A DNA stretch of 64,000 nt, taken from Pseudovibrio sp000156235 (GTDB lineage Bacteria > Pseudomonadota > Alphaproteobacteria > Rhizobiales > Stappiaceae). Every line of letters begins with the position of its first letter. Positions within the stretch are counted from its first letter, which is position 1. The translations under genes were made by a program, and so were the position numbers. Under the pieces are notes generated by a model. The model saw only the letters and a list, made by a program, of their open reading frames with translations. It searched no databases and was not told the origin of the DNA. Of the stretch, positions 8,417-17,053 are shown piece by piece. The stretch is from contig NZ_DS996811.1 of the NCBI RefSeq assembly GCF_000156235.1, positions 355,317-419,316 of the forward strand, written 5' to 3'.

Positions 8417-9688
8417 CTAGGTGTTGTAAGGGATATACAGGGCAAGCCCTTGCCAAAAGTAAAGCAAGGCCGCTGTTGCCAGCATCATCAGCGCAAACGG
8501 CCAAGCCCCTTTGGCGACCTCTGACAGTTTTGCGCCCCCAACGGCTTGAATGATAAAGAGGTTCATCCCCACAGGCGGTGTGATCAAGGCAGTTTCAATC
8601 AGCACCACGAAGAAGATGCCGAACCAGATCGGATCGATGAACATACCTTCCAGCGCCGGGAACAACACAGGCACCATGATCAGCAACATGCTGAGGGATT
8701 CCAGGAAGAACCCGACAATCAGCAGCACCAGACCAACGGCAAGAATGAACATGCCCGGCTCAGAAATGTTGGAGGTGAGCAGCGTGGAGATATCCTGCGG
8801 CAGGCGGTAGAGCGTGATGGCGTAGGAGAAGACCTTGGCCCCGGCAATGATGAGGAACACCATGGTGGTGGTCTTCATGGACTTGTAGGTGGCTTCTTTC
8901 ATCTTCTCCAAGTTCATCCGCCCCATAGCGAACGTGATGATGAGCGCCATCACAAAGCCAATACCTGCGCTTTCAGAAGGTGTGGCAATGCCCATGTAGA
9001 TGGACCCGATAATGGACGCAGCAAGCAACAGGGTTGGCAGTGCCATGAAAGTTGCCCGGCGGCGCTCCTCCCAGCTCGCTTTTTCCACCCGCTCGTAATT
9101 GCTGTTAAAGCGGGAATAGAGCATGCCGTAGACGATGAAAACGCTGGCAAGGAACAGGCCTGGCCCGATACCTGCAAGGAACAGTTTCGGGATCGAAGTT
9201 TCTGTCACGATGCCATAGAGGATCAACGGGATAGACGGCGGAATGAGGATACCCAGCGTACCGCCGGCCGCCAGCATGCCCAGCACAAACGGTCGTTCAT
9301 AACCGCGAGAGGTCATCTCGGGGATCGCCACAGTTGCGATGGTCGCTGCGGTGGCCACGGATGAACCGGAAACGGCAGAAAACAGGCCGCAGGACAGGAT
9401 CGTCGCTACGCCAAGACCACCCGGCCAATGCCCGACCCAGCTTTGCACGGCCGCAAACAGATCTTTGCCCACACCACCTTTCAGTAGCACGTTGGACATG
9501 AGCAGGAACATGGGCACAGCCAGCAGCTCGAAACTGTCCATGGAGCCGTAAAGGCGCTGCGGCACGGCGTTGAGCGGCAGCGGGAAGTACCAGAGCAGGA
9601 ATACTCCGAGCGAGCCAAGCGCGAATGCAACAGGAACGCGGAAAACTAAAAGCAGCAGTAGGGCTGCAAGAATGAGAAATGCAGTCAT
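8417..9688 (-). CDS. TRAP transporter large permease (DctM), system 2
   Basis: A 423-residue polytopic inner-membrane protein with about 12 hydrophobic segments. Family marks include SNVLLKGGVGKDLF, SGSSVATAATI, LAAGGTLGILIPPSIPLI, TPSESAGIG and ALITPPVGMNLFII. It sits 9 bp after dctQ and 18 bp before the lyase gene, all on the minus strand. Confidence 0.92.
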   Translation of the reverse strand: MTAFLILAALLLLLVFRVPVAFALGSLGVFLLWYFPLPLNAVPQRLYGSMDSFELLAVPMFLLMSNVLLKGGVGKDLFAAVQSWVGHWPGGLGVATILSCGLFSAVSGSSVATAATIATVAIPEMTSRGYERPFVLGMLAAGGTLGILIPPSIPLILYGIVTETSIPKLFLAGIGPGLFLASVFIVYGMLYSRFNSNYERVEKASWEERRRATFMALPTLLLAASIIGSIYMGIATPSESAGIGFVMALIITFAMGRMNLEKMKEATYKSMKTTTMVFLIIAGAKVFSYAITLYRLPQDISTLLTSNISEPGMFILAVGLVLLIVGFFLESLSMLLIMVPVLFPALEGMFIDPIWFGIFFVVLIETALITPPVGMNLFIIQAVGGAKLSEVAKGAWPFALMMLATAALLYFWQGLALYIPYNT

Positions 9689-9697
9689 CTGTTGCCC

Positions 9698-10204
9698 CTA
9701 AATCTCGTGTTCCAGAGTGTCATCAGCTGGCACGCCATCGCGCCAAATCTTCACCGCTTCAGCCATGGCTTGCAGGCCGAGCAAGGCAAAACCAACCCAG
9801 ACCGAGGCATGGGTGAACCACTTGGGCAGGGCGAGATAGGTATCCGTGGTGTGGCCGCGCAGCAGTGACTTGTACCAGAGACCATAGCCGTACCAGACAG
9901 CCGTGATGCAGAAGATCAGGATCACCAGAATAGAGAAGGTCTCAACTGCCTTACGCACCAGCGTATCCGGGCTACGGAAGGCCACATCAATCACGATCAT
10001 CTCGCGGTGTTTGAGGGCAAAGGCACCTGCCAGATAAGCTCCCCAGATCTGACCGATACGGGAGACTTCATCCACCCAAACGGTCGGGCTGTTGAAGACA
10101 TATCGCGCAACGACTTCGTAACAGATGAAAAAACCAATTGCGAAAAACACCCAGGCAGCAAATTTGCCGGTGAATTCGGAGATGTAATCTATGAGCTTAA
10201 TCAC
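9698..10204 (-). CDS. TRAP transporter small permease (DctQ), system 2
   Basis: A 168-residue, four-helix membrane protein with the DctQ pattern FFICYEVVARYVFNSPTVWVDEVSR and the charged ALKHREMIVIDV loop. The start ATG is the first Met before the first helix. It is separated from dctP by 166 bp that contain a terminator-like hairpin, which would lower permease expression relative to the binding protein. Confidence 0.9.
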   Translation of the reverse strand: MIKLIDYISEFTGKFAAWVFFAIGFFICYEVVARYVFNSPTVWVDEVSRIGQIWGAYLAGAFALKHREMIVIDVAFRSPDTLVRKAVETFSILVILIFCITAVWYGYGLWYKSLLRGHTTDTYLALPKWFTHASVWVGFALLGLQAMAEAVKIWRDGVPADDTLEHEI

Positions 10205-10319
10205 GGCTGAGCACCAAACGGATTTGCCGGAGAGCTGAACTGCACGGGCTGAAGCGATCTCTGTGTGCAGTCGTCTCCCTCAAATAAAAGGGGATCCAAC
10301 AGATTGGATGGGCAGAAAA

Positions 10320-10335
10320 GGAGCCAAACGGCTCC
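10320..10335 (-). terminator. Intra-operon terminator/attenuator between dctP and dctQ (system 2)
   Basis: Read on the minus strand: GGAGCC, a GTTT loop, GGCTCC, then TTTTCT. A perfect 6-bp GC-rich stem followed by a T run lies 36 bp after the dctP stop and about 115 bp before dctQ. This position would allow partial read-through, giving more binding protein than permease. Compare the stronger hairpin at 37378-37404 in system 3. Confidence 0.65.
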
Positions 10336-10370
10336 CTCTCCAGATTTAAGATGATAAAGGCAGGAGAGCC

Positions 10371-11360
10371 TTACATGCCCTTGGCAGCGTCAATTGCCTG
10401 CTGTGCAACAGGGCCAGCGGCTTCAACAAAGCGGTCCTGAACAGAAGCGGTTGCTTCTACCCATTTGGCGCGCTCTTCATCGCTCAGGCGGATCACGTTG
10501 ATCTTATCAGCAACGCTTTCAACCAGAGCATCTTCGCCAGAGTACACCTCTTCACGCAGCTGTTTTTCGACAACGGCGGCAGCGTCCAGAATGATCTTCT
10601 GGTTCTCTTCAGAAAGGCTCTCGAAGAAGTCGTTGTTGATCACCGCAACAAACTCGATGGCAAAGTCATAGGAGAGCGTCATGTTCTCCATCACTTCATA
10701 AAGCTTGCGGCTGGTCACGCCGGAGGTGCCGGTCATGCCCACATCAACAGCGCCCTGCTGGTAAGCAAGGAACTGCTTGGAACCGGACATCAGTGTTGGG
10801 GCACCGCCCAGAGCTTCCACAGTCCAGCCCAGAACTTTGCCGTAGGTGCGAACTTTCTGGCCTTCAATGTCTTCTGGTGTTCTGATTGGATCACCGTTGT
10901 TCAGATAGATGTTACGGCCATAAGCCTGCCACCACAGAACGCGGGCACCGGTTTCTTCCAGAACCGCTTTATCGAGAATCTCACGCATTGGAGACCCGTT
11001 GGCAGCCGCAGCGCGAAGGTGTGCTTCATCGCGGAAGAAGAACGGCAGGTTCACGATCTCAACGGCTGGAACAGACCCGGCGAAACGGCCAAGAAATGCT
11101 GAACCAGCTTCAATCGCACCAGAACCAACAGCTTCCGGCACCTCCTTATCCTTAAACAGCTGAGCAGACGGAAAGAGCTGAAGGTTCAGTTCGCCATTGG
11201 ATTTTTCTTCAATAATTTTCTTAAAGGCATTCCAGTTCTTGCCCAGACTGTGGGTCTCAGGCAGCTGCAAAGTAACGCGAATTGTTTCAGCAGCCATTGC
11301 AGTGACGCTGGTTAAAGAAAGCGCGGCAGCGCCCAGCATTGAAATCAGTTTTACTCTCAT
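10371..11360 (-). CDS. TRAP transporter solute-binding protein (DctP family), system 2
   Basis: A 329-residue periplasmic receptor. It has a Sec signal peptide (residues 1-23, cleavage at AMA-AE) and then the DctP fold. EGQKVRTYG carries the conserved substrate carboxylate-binding arginine, and GAVDVGMTG is the downstream family motif. It is first in a minus-strand operon with dctQ, dctM and an isocitrate-lyase-family enzyme. The ligand is probably an organic acid whose catabolism needs that lyase. Confidence 0.9.
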   Translation of the reverse strand: MRVKLISMLGAAALSLTSVTAMAAETIRVTLQLPETHSLGKNWNAFKKIIEEKSNGELNLQLFPSAQLFKDKEVPEAVGSGAIEAGSAFLGRFAGSVPAVEIVNLPFFFRDEAHLRAAAANGSPMREILDKAVLEETGARVLWWQAYGRNIYLNNGDPIRTPEDIEGQKVRTYGKVLGWTVEALGGAPTLMSGSKQFLAYQQGAVDVGMTGTSGVTSRKLYEVMENMTLSYDFAIEFVAVINNDFFESLSEENQKIILDAAAVVEKQLREEVYSGEDALVESVADKINVIRLSDEERAKWVEATASVQDRFVEAAGPVAQQAIDAAKGM

Positions 11361-11936
11361 TGGTGTCCCTCTCCCAAAACAAATTCACTGAAATGTGAGA
11401 TATATTAGAGAGTGTTTTTTGAAGAAGTACAGGCCGTTATTGCTGAGAAAATGTAATTATATTGTCTAGATCTCTTCCATAGCGCAACTTTGCATCGGCT
11501 CTGCATGTGATCCGCACCTTTAGAAAAGACGTAGCGGACCGTTACGTCTCTCTGGAAATTTCGCAAGGACTGAATCTTGGTGACAGACGTGAAAATCACG
11601 TTGCGCGCAAGACGAAATATTTCGGTGAAATGAAACAAAATTAGTCGGAGTTATGAACATTCCGCAGGCGGCATATCGATTGAGACCCACATCTGTCAGC
11701 CTGCCAATAGCCTTTTGCCCTTGATTTTATGGAGATGAAGCCTGTCCGCACACGTGCTTATCTAGCCTGTGTTTGGACTGCGCATTGTGACCACCTGAAA
11801 GAGTTGGGGCTAATCATGCAGGGCCTGTTTTGTCGGATCATGGCTTCCTGAGCGGCGATTCCACGGGTTCATCAGTCTGTACCAATCGGATGCTACCTCA
11901 CTTTGAAGTGGGTGAGTCGGCGGGAAGGGCGATTTC
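11361..11936. other. Divergent intergenic region (TRAP system 2 / sqdB)
   Basis: About 575 bases between the divergently transcribed dctP and sqdB. The short frames within it have neither convincing composition nor ribosome sites. It should contain both promoters. I looked for a pair of direct PHO-box repeats, because sulfolipid genes can be phosphate-regulated, and found only a weak CTGTCAG-like half around 11693. No hairpin or repeat stands out. Confidence 0.4.
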
Positions 11937-13094
11937 GTGGGTAAAGTTATGGTACTGGGCGGCGACGGTTTTTGCGGCTGGCCCACGAGTCTTTTGTTCT
12001 CCAGCCTTGGCCATGATGTCATCATCGTCGACAACCTGTCCCACCGCAAAATTGACGTTGAGCTTGAGGTCACCTCGCTCACGCCCATTCAGCCGATCAG
12101 CGAACGACTGGCAACTTGGGAGGAGTTGACGGGCAAATCAATCCGCTTTGCCAACATTACGCTCGGCGTGGATTACGACCGTTTTCTGCAGCTGCTGAAA
12201 TCAGAAAAACCAGATGCCATCATTCACTTTGCAGAACAGCGGGCCGCACCGTATTCCATGAAATCCTCTTGGCACCGGCGCTATACGGTCTCCAACAATC
12301 TCAACGCCACCAACGATGTGTTGTCCGCTATCGTGGAAGCGGAACTGGATCCTCATCTGGTACATCTGGGGACCATGGGGGTGTACGGATACAGCACCGT
12401 GGGCTGTGAGATCCCCGAGGGGTACCTGCGTGTTCATCTGGATGTGAACGGGGATATGCGGGAGCAAGAGATCCTTTATCCCACAAGCCCAGGCTCCATC
12501 TACCACATGACCAAGTCGCAGGATCAGCTGTTCTTCCAGTTCTATGCCAAGAACTATGGCTTGCGGATTACAGACCTGCATCAGGGTATTGTCTGGGGCA
12601 CGCAGACCAAGCAAACCTCTCTGGATGAACGCCTGATCAATCGGTTCGACTATGATGGCGACTATGGCACTGTCCTCAACCGGTTCCTCATGCAAGGCGC
12701 GATTGGATATCCGTTGACGGTGCATGGAACGGGCGGGCAAAAGCGGGCATTTATTCATATTCAGGATACAGTGCGCTGCGTTCAGTTGGCGGTCGAAAAT
12801 CCACCTGAGCGGGGAGAACGAGTTAAAATTCTCAACCAGATGACTGAGGTGCACCGGGTAAAAGATCTGGCTGAGATGGTGGCTCAGATGACCAATGTGG
12901 AGATCGCTTATCTGGATAATCCCCGCAAGGAAGCGGCTGAAAACGACCTGATGGTGGCCAATCATCAGTTTCTGGATATGGGATTAAAGCCGATCACGCT
13001 CAGCGACCGGTTGCTGGAAGAAGTGACTGAGATAGCGCGAAAATATTCTGATCGCTGTGACACCACCAAAATCCCCTGCCTGTCCCTCTGGTAG
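11937..13094 (+). CDS. sqdB: UDP-sulfoquinovose synthase-like epimerase (SqdB)
   Basis: A 385-residue extended short-chain dehydrogenase/reductase. The NAD site is GGDGFCGW (residues 8-15), the variant typical of SqdB, and the active-site YxxxK is Tyr189/Lys193 (YHMTKSQ). Other SqdB-like features are VDNLSHRK near the N-terminus, HFAEQRAAPYSMK and HQGIVWGTQT. The enzyme converts UDP-glucose plus sulfite to UDP-sulfoquinovose, the head-group donor for the sulfolipid SQDG. The start is GTG with GGGAAGGGC upstream. A glycosyltransferase gene follows 17 bp downstream. Sulfolipid would be made at the cytoplasmic membrane and can replace phospholipid. Confidence 0.85.
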   Translation: MGKVMVLGGDGFCGWPTSLLFSSLGHDVIIVDNLSHRKIDVELEVTSLTPIQPISERLATWEELTGKSIRFANITLGVDYDRFLQLLKSEKPDAIIHFAEQRAAPYSMKSSWHRRYTVSNNLNATNDVLSAIVEAELDPHLVHLGTMGVYGYSTVGCEIPEGYLRVHLDVNGDMREQEILYPTSPGSIYHMTKSQDQLFFQFYAKNYGLRITDLHQGIVWGTQTKQTSLDERLINRFDYDGDYGTVLNRFLMQGAIGYPLTVHGTGGQKRAFIHIQDTVRCVQLAVENPPERGERVKILNQMTEVHRVKDLAEMVAQMTNVEIAYLDNPRKEAAENDLMVANHQFLDMGLKPITLSDRLLEEVTEIARKYSDRCDTTKIPCLSLW

Positions 13095-13111
13095 TTCGCA
13101 GGGATTGGTTG

Positions 13112-14173
13112 ATGAAGATCGTCATTGTGTCCGATGCCTGGCATCCTCAGATCAACGGAGTTGTCCGCGTTCTGGGCATTACACGCCGTGAGTTAACGGC
13201 GCTGGGGCATGAGGTAATCCTAATCACACCGGACCAGTTCCACCAGATGCCGTTGCCGACCTATCCGGATATCAAGTTGGCGTTGTTTCCTTATTACAAG
13301 CTCTCCAAAATGTTGCGGGCGCTGAAGCCCGATGCGCTGCATGTGATGACAGAAGGGCCGCTGGGGTGGGCAGCGCGGAAATATTGCCGGCGCAACGGGT
13401 ATAAGTTCACCAGCTCATGGCTCTCCAAGTTCCCCGAGTATGCCTCCATGCGCACAGGCCTGCCCACCGCATGGTTTTATAAGTGGCTGATAAGATTCCA
13501 CAATCAGGCTGCCCAGACCATGGTCACCACGCAGACGATGATAGAGGTAGCCCGCACTATCGGCATCAGGCGAGTGGTGCGTTGGCAGCGAGGTGTGGAG
13601 CTGAAGAACTTCCGACCTGTCCCATCTGAGATGTTTGCTGACTATCCCAAACCCGTGATGCTCTATGTGGGGCGGATAGCACCTGAGAAAAATCTGGAGG
13701 CCTTTCTGGATCTCGACCTTCCAGGCACCAAGGTTTTGGTCGGGGATGGCCCTGATTTGGCGTCTCTTTCCAAGCACTATCCAGATGCGGTATTCACGGG
13801 TGCTAAGACGGGGGATGATCTGATTGAGGCGTATTGCGGGGCTGATGTGATGGTGTTTCCGTCCAAAACGGACACGTTCGGGCTCGTCAATCTGGAGGCG
13901 ATGGCCTGTGGTATCCCCGTGGCAGCTTATCCGGTGACGGGGCCGAAAGACATCATTGGCGATGCCCCGGTTGGTGCGACCGATGAGAATCTGGCCGCTG
14001 CCATCAAACGGGCTTTGCCAATGAAATCAGAGGACTGTATTGCCCACGCCAAAACCTTTTCGTGGGAACGGTCCGTGCAGGATTTTCTGGCAAACCTCGT
14101 GAGTTTCTCCGAAAAGCAGCCTCACGAGATCAAAGATGTCCTCACATCATCCGCTCGTAAAGATCAAACATAA
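13112..14173 (+). CDS. GT4 glycosyltransferase, probable lipid (sulfoquinovosyl/glycosyl-diacylglycerol) transferase
   Basis: About 353 residues with a GT-B fold. The N-terminus is VSDAWHPQINGVVRVL, the family's acceptor-side motif. YVGRIAPEKNLEAF is the donor-phosphate region, and PSKTDTFGLVNLEAM is the EX7E site with Asp replacing the first Glu. It resembles cyanobacterial/plant SqdX/SQD2 and also alphaproteobacterial GT4 diacylglycerol glycosyltransferases. The sqdB neighbour favours transfer of sulfoquinovose to diacylglycerol. ATG 13112 is used; a TTG lies one codon upstream. The 3' end overlaps the convergent cyoD gene by about 30 bp. Confidence 0.8.
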   Translation: MKIVIVSDAWHPQINGVVRVLGITRRELTALGHEVILITPDQFHQMPLPTYPDIKLALFPYYKLSKMLRALKPDALHVMTEGPLGWAARKYCRRNGYKFTSSWLSKFPEYASMRTGLPTAWFYKWLIRFHNQAAQTMVTTQTMIEVARTIGIRRVVRWQRGVELKNFRPVPSEMFADYPKPVMLYVGRIAPEKNLEAFLDLDLPGTKVLVGDGPDLASLSKHYPDAVFTGAKTGDDLIEAYCGADVMVFPSKTDTFGLVNLEAMACGIPVAAYPVTGPKDIIGDAPVGATDENLAAAIKRALPMKSEDCIAHAKTFSWERSVQDFLANLVSFSEKQPHEIKDVLTSSARKDQT

Positions 14174-14441
14174 TCCAGAGCGTGCCGCCGACCATCAGGA
14201 AGATGAGAACACCGGCAAAGCTCATGGCCAGCACGTTCTCGATGGGCGTTCTGCTATCAATGCCGAGGAAGTAGTGCAGGTGAACGCCAACCTGAACCAG
14301 CGCGCACAAAGCGATGATGCCGAAGGTCAGCTCAACTGGAAAGGCCATGGTCCAGACGGCAGCGAAGGGGATCAGGGTGAGCGCCAGGGCGAGGATAAAC
14401 CCGGTGATCAGCCTCTTTGCACTGTGAGATTGCGGGTGCAT
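14142..14441 (-). CDS. cyoD: Cytochrome o ubiquinol oxidase subunit IV
   Basis: A 99-residue three-helix membrane protein, the small subunit that assists copper-site assembly of the bo3 oxidase. It has the family patterns FGIIALCALVQVGVHLHYFLGID and a C-terminal helix LIFLMVGGTLWIMFDL. It is last in the minus-strand cyoABCD order, and its tail overlaps the convergent glycosyltransferase gene. No cyoE (heme O synthase) follows, so that gene must be elsewhere. Confidence 0.9.
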   Translation of the reverse strand: MHPQSHSAKRLITGFILALALTLIPFAAVWTMAFPVELTFGIIALCALVQVGVHLHYFLGIDSRTPIENVLAMSFAGVLIFLMVGGTLWIMFDLYERMM

Positions 14442-14450
14442 CTTGCTCTC

Positions 14451-15059
14451 CTAAATAAGCCAACCGGGCATGTAGACGATTGAGAAAATGCCGATCCAGA
14501 CGATGTCCAGGAAGTGCCAGAACATGCCGAGGCGGTGGAGACGGGATTTGACCGGAGAGGTCAGGCCTTTGATGAGGATCTGGAAGATCATCACCAAGAT
14601 CCCGATCATGCCAAGGCTGACGTGCGCCCCATGTGTCCCCACCAATGTGAAGAACGCAGTGAGGAACCCGCTGGTCTGCGGTCCGGCGCCGGACTGGATC
14701 ATGCCAATAAATTCAATCACTTCCAGCGAAATAAAGCCTAGGCCAAGCACGATGGTGACAATCAGCCAGAACACAGCCTGACTTTTATGCTCCCTGACGG
14801 AGGCCAGTGAGGCGAAGCCAAACGTTACGCTGGAAAAGAGCAGGAACATGGTTTCGCCAAAGACGTGCTTGATATCAAACACCTCAATGGGCAAAGGCCC
14901 CGTGGCCGTATTTTGAAACATGACCACATAAGTTGCAAACAGAAGCGAGAAGATGATCGCATCTGTCATCAGGTAGAGCCAAAAGCCCAAGTCTCTGATG
15001 TCTAAGGTTTCTTCCGTCGGGCCGGGAGAGCCGGTGGTTTTAGGGCTGTATGTGTTCAT
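14451..15059 (-). CDS. cyoC: Cytochrome o ubiquinol oxidase subunit III
   Basis: A 202-residue protein with five membrane helices, close to the E. coli CyoC length. It belongs to the COX3-like family (LGFWLYLMTDAIIFSLLFATYVV near the start; GTHGAHVSLG in helix 4; FWHFLDIVWIGIFSIVY at the end). The start overlaps the cyoB stop by 4 bp (translational coupling). It supports stability of the oxidase core in the inner membrane. Confidence 0.93.
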   Translation of the reverse strand: MNTYSPKTTGSPGPTEETLDIRDLGFWLYLMTDAIIFSLLFATYVVMFQNTATGPLPIEVFDIKHVFGETMFLLFSSVTFGFASLASVREHKSQAVFWLIVTIVLGLGFISLEVIEFIGMIQSGAGPQTSGFLTAFFTLVGTHGAHVSLGMIGILVMIFQILIKGLTSPVKSRLHRLGMFWHFLDIVWIGIFSIVYMPGWLI

Positions 15060-17053
15060 GACCAGAAATCCCCCGGTGCTGGTTTCTTTTCCTCCAATGC
15101 CTTGATGCGAGCCTTTTCATAGGCCTCGATTTCGGCTGCAGGGATGATCTGATAGGTGTGGTCTTGCGAGCTGCGAGTTATCAAACACGCCAACACACCA
15201 AGGAAGCCAAGAGCAACAAGCCACCAGATGTACCATGTGACCGCAAATCCGATGAGGAACCCAAGGCCACCAAGGAACACCCCAATGCCAGTGTTGCGGG
15301 GTAAGTGGATATCCTCGTACCCCTTGGCAGGGGCATAAGCTACGCCGCGTTGCTTCATGTCCCAGAAGGCATCAATGTCCTGAATGTCGGGGATCTTGGC
15401 AAAGTTATACTCCGCTGGTGGCGATGCAGTTTGCCATTCCAGCGTCCGGCCATTGTAAGGATCACCGGTGATATCGCGATTTTTCTCACGATCACGAATG
15501 CTGACGTAAAGCTGCATACCCTGACAGACGATGCCGATCAGAACACTCAGCGCGCCAACGGCTGCTACAATCAGGAACGGCTGCCATTCCGCCACGTCGT
15601 AACGCTCCATGCGACGGGACATGCCCATAAAACCAAGGGCATAGAGCGGCATGAAGGCAAGATAGAAGCCAATAATCCAGAACCAGAACGACCGCGCACC
15701 CCACTTTTCATCCAGTTTGAAACCAGTCGCTTTCGGGAACCAATATTGGAAGCCAGCGAAGTATCCAAACACCGCTCCGGGGATCAGCACGTTGTGGAAG
15801 TGGGCGACGAGGAAGGTGGAGTTATGCATCAAAAAGTCGGCGGGGGGGATTGCGAGGAGGACGCCGGAGACGCCGCCGAGCACGAAGGTCACCAGAAAAC
15901 CGATGGTGAATAACATGGCAGGGTGGAAGATGATCCGCCCCTTGTACATGGTGAACACCCAGTCGAATATCTTTACGCCCGTCGGCACGGCGATGATCAT
16001 GGTCACGATGCCGAACACCGCATTCACGTTGGGGCTGGAGCCCATGGTGAAGAAGTGGTGCAGCCAGACTGAGAAGGACAGAACGGTGATAACCGCCGTG
16101 GCGTAGACCAGCGACTTGTAACCAAAAAGCCTTTTCTGCGAGAAGGTTGCCACAACCTCTGAGAAAACACCGAAGGCGGGTAGAATGAGGATATAAACTT
16201 CCGGGTGACCCCAGATCCAGATCAGGTTGGCATAGTTCATCATGTTGCCACCTGAATCATTGGTGAAGAAGTGGAACCCTAAAATACGGTCCAGACCGAG
16301 CATAGCTGCAACAACTGTCAGCGCCGGAAAAGCGAAAGCCATGAGGAGGCTGGTGCATAAGGTGGTCCAGGTGAACAGCGGCATCTGCATCAGGCGCATT
16401 TTGGGAGCGCGGCACTTTATGATCGTGACGACAAAATTTATCCCCGTCATCGTGCTGCCAACCCCACTGACCAGCAGCGCCCAGATCCAGTAATCCACGC
16501 CAACGCCGGGGCTGTATTCTGCGCCGGAGTAGGGGGGATAACCGGTCCAGCCTGCTGTCGAGAATTTGCCGATCACCAGTGAGACCATCACCAGCGCGGC
16601 CCCGGCTGCGGTGAGCCATAAGCTGATGGAGTTCATGAACGGGAAGGCCACATCGCGCGCGCCGATCTGCTGCGGCACCACGATGTTGATCAGGCCCGTC
16701 AGGAACGGCATGGCCATGAAGAAGATCATGATTGTGCCGTGAGAGCTGAACACCTGATCGAAGTGCTCGGGCGCGAGATAGCCATCGTTATTCAACGCCA
16801 TGGCCTGCTGTGAGCGCATCATCAGCGCATCCACAAAGCCGCGTACCAGCATCACCATGGCAAGAGCGATGTACATGATGCCAATGCGTTTATGGTCCAG
16901 GCTCGTCAGCCATTCTTCCCAGAAATACCGCCACTTACCGAAATATGTGACCAGCAGAAAGACGACCAGTCCGCCCAGAACGGTGATGGAGGCGCCGCCA
17001 AAGGCGATGGCGCTGTAGAAGGGGAGGGAGTCAAATCCTAATCTTCCTAGCAT
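15056..17053 (-). CDS. cyoB: Cytochrome o ubiquinol oxidase subunit I
   Basis: A 665-residue heme-copper oxidase core (E. coli CyoB is 663). Low-spin heme ligand region SSHGTIMIFFMAMPF, the CuB/Tyr crosslink motif WGHPEVYILILPAFG, the His pair HHFF, and AHFHNVLIPG near the high-spin heme are all present. It reduces O2 to water with electrons from ubiquinol and pumps protons. It is the second gene of cyoABCD, overlapping cyoA by 7 bp and cyoC by 4 bp. Confidence 0.96.
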   Translation of the reverse strand: MLGRLGFDSLPFYSAIAFGGASITVLGGLVVFLLVTYFGKWRYFWEEWLTSLDHKRIGIMYIALAMVMLVRGFVDALMMRSQQAMALNNDGYLAPEHFDQVFSSHGTIMIFFMAMPFLTGLINIVVPQQIGARDVAFPFMNSISLWLTAAGAALVMVSLVIGKFSTAGWTGYPPYSGAEYSPGVGVDYWIWALLVSGVGSTMTGINFVVTIIKCRAPKMRLMQMPLFTWTTLCTSLLMAFAFPALTVVAAMLGLDRILGFHFFTNDSGGNMMNYANLIWIWGHPEVYILILPAFGVFSEVVATFSQKRLFGYKSLVYATAVITVLSFSVWLHHFFTMGSSPNVNAVFGIVTMIIAVPTGVKIFDWVFTMYKGRIIFHPAMLFTIGFLVTFVLGGVSGVLLAIPPADFLMHNSTFLVAHFHNVLIPGAVFGYFAGFQYWFPKATGFKLDEKWGARSFWFWIIGFYLAFMPLYALGFMGMSRRMERYDVAEWQPFLIVAAVGALSVLIGIVCQGMQLYVSIRDREKNRDITGDPYNGRTLEWQTASPPAEYNFAKIPDIQDIDAFWDMKQRGVAYAPAKGYEDIHLPRNTGIGVFLGGLGFLIGFAVTWYIWWLVALGFLGVLACLITRSSQDHTYQIIPAAEIEAYEKARIKALEEKKPAPGDFWS

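Noticed and set aside
8546..9364. Long plus-strand frame opposite the dctM gene, and similar long frames opposite cyo, frmA and other genes
   Set aside because: Antisense shadows of well-supported genes; His/Gln/Arg-rich translations without family features.
11405..11638. 77-residue minus-strand frame in the dctP/sqdB divergent region
   Set aside because: No ribosome site, atypical composition, no recognisable motif, and it would occupy promoter space.
11690..11710. Possible PHO box upstream of sqdB
   Set aside because: Only one weak CTGTCAG-like half; the second repeat does not match the consensus closely enough.
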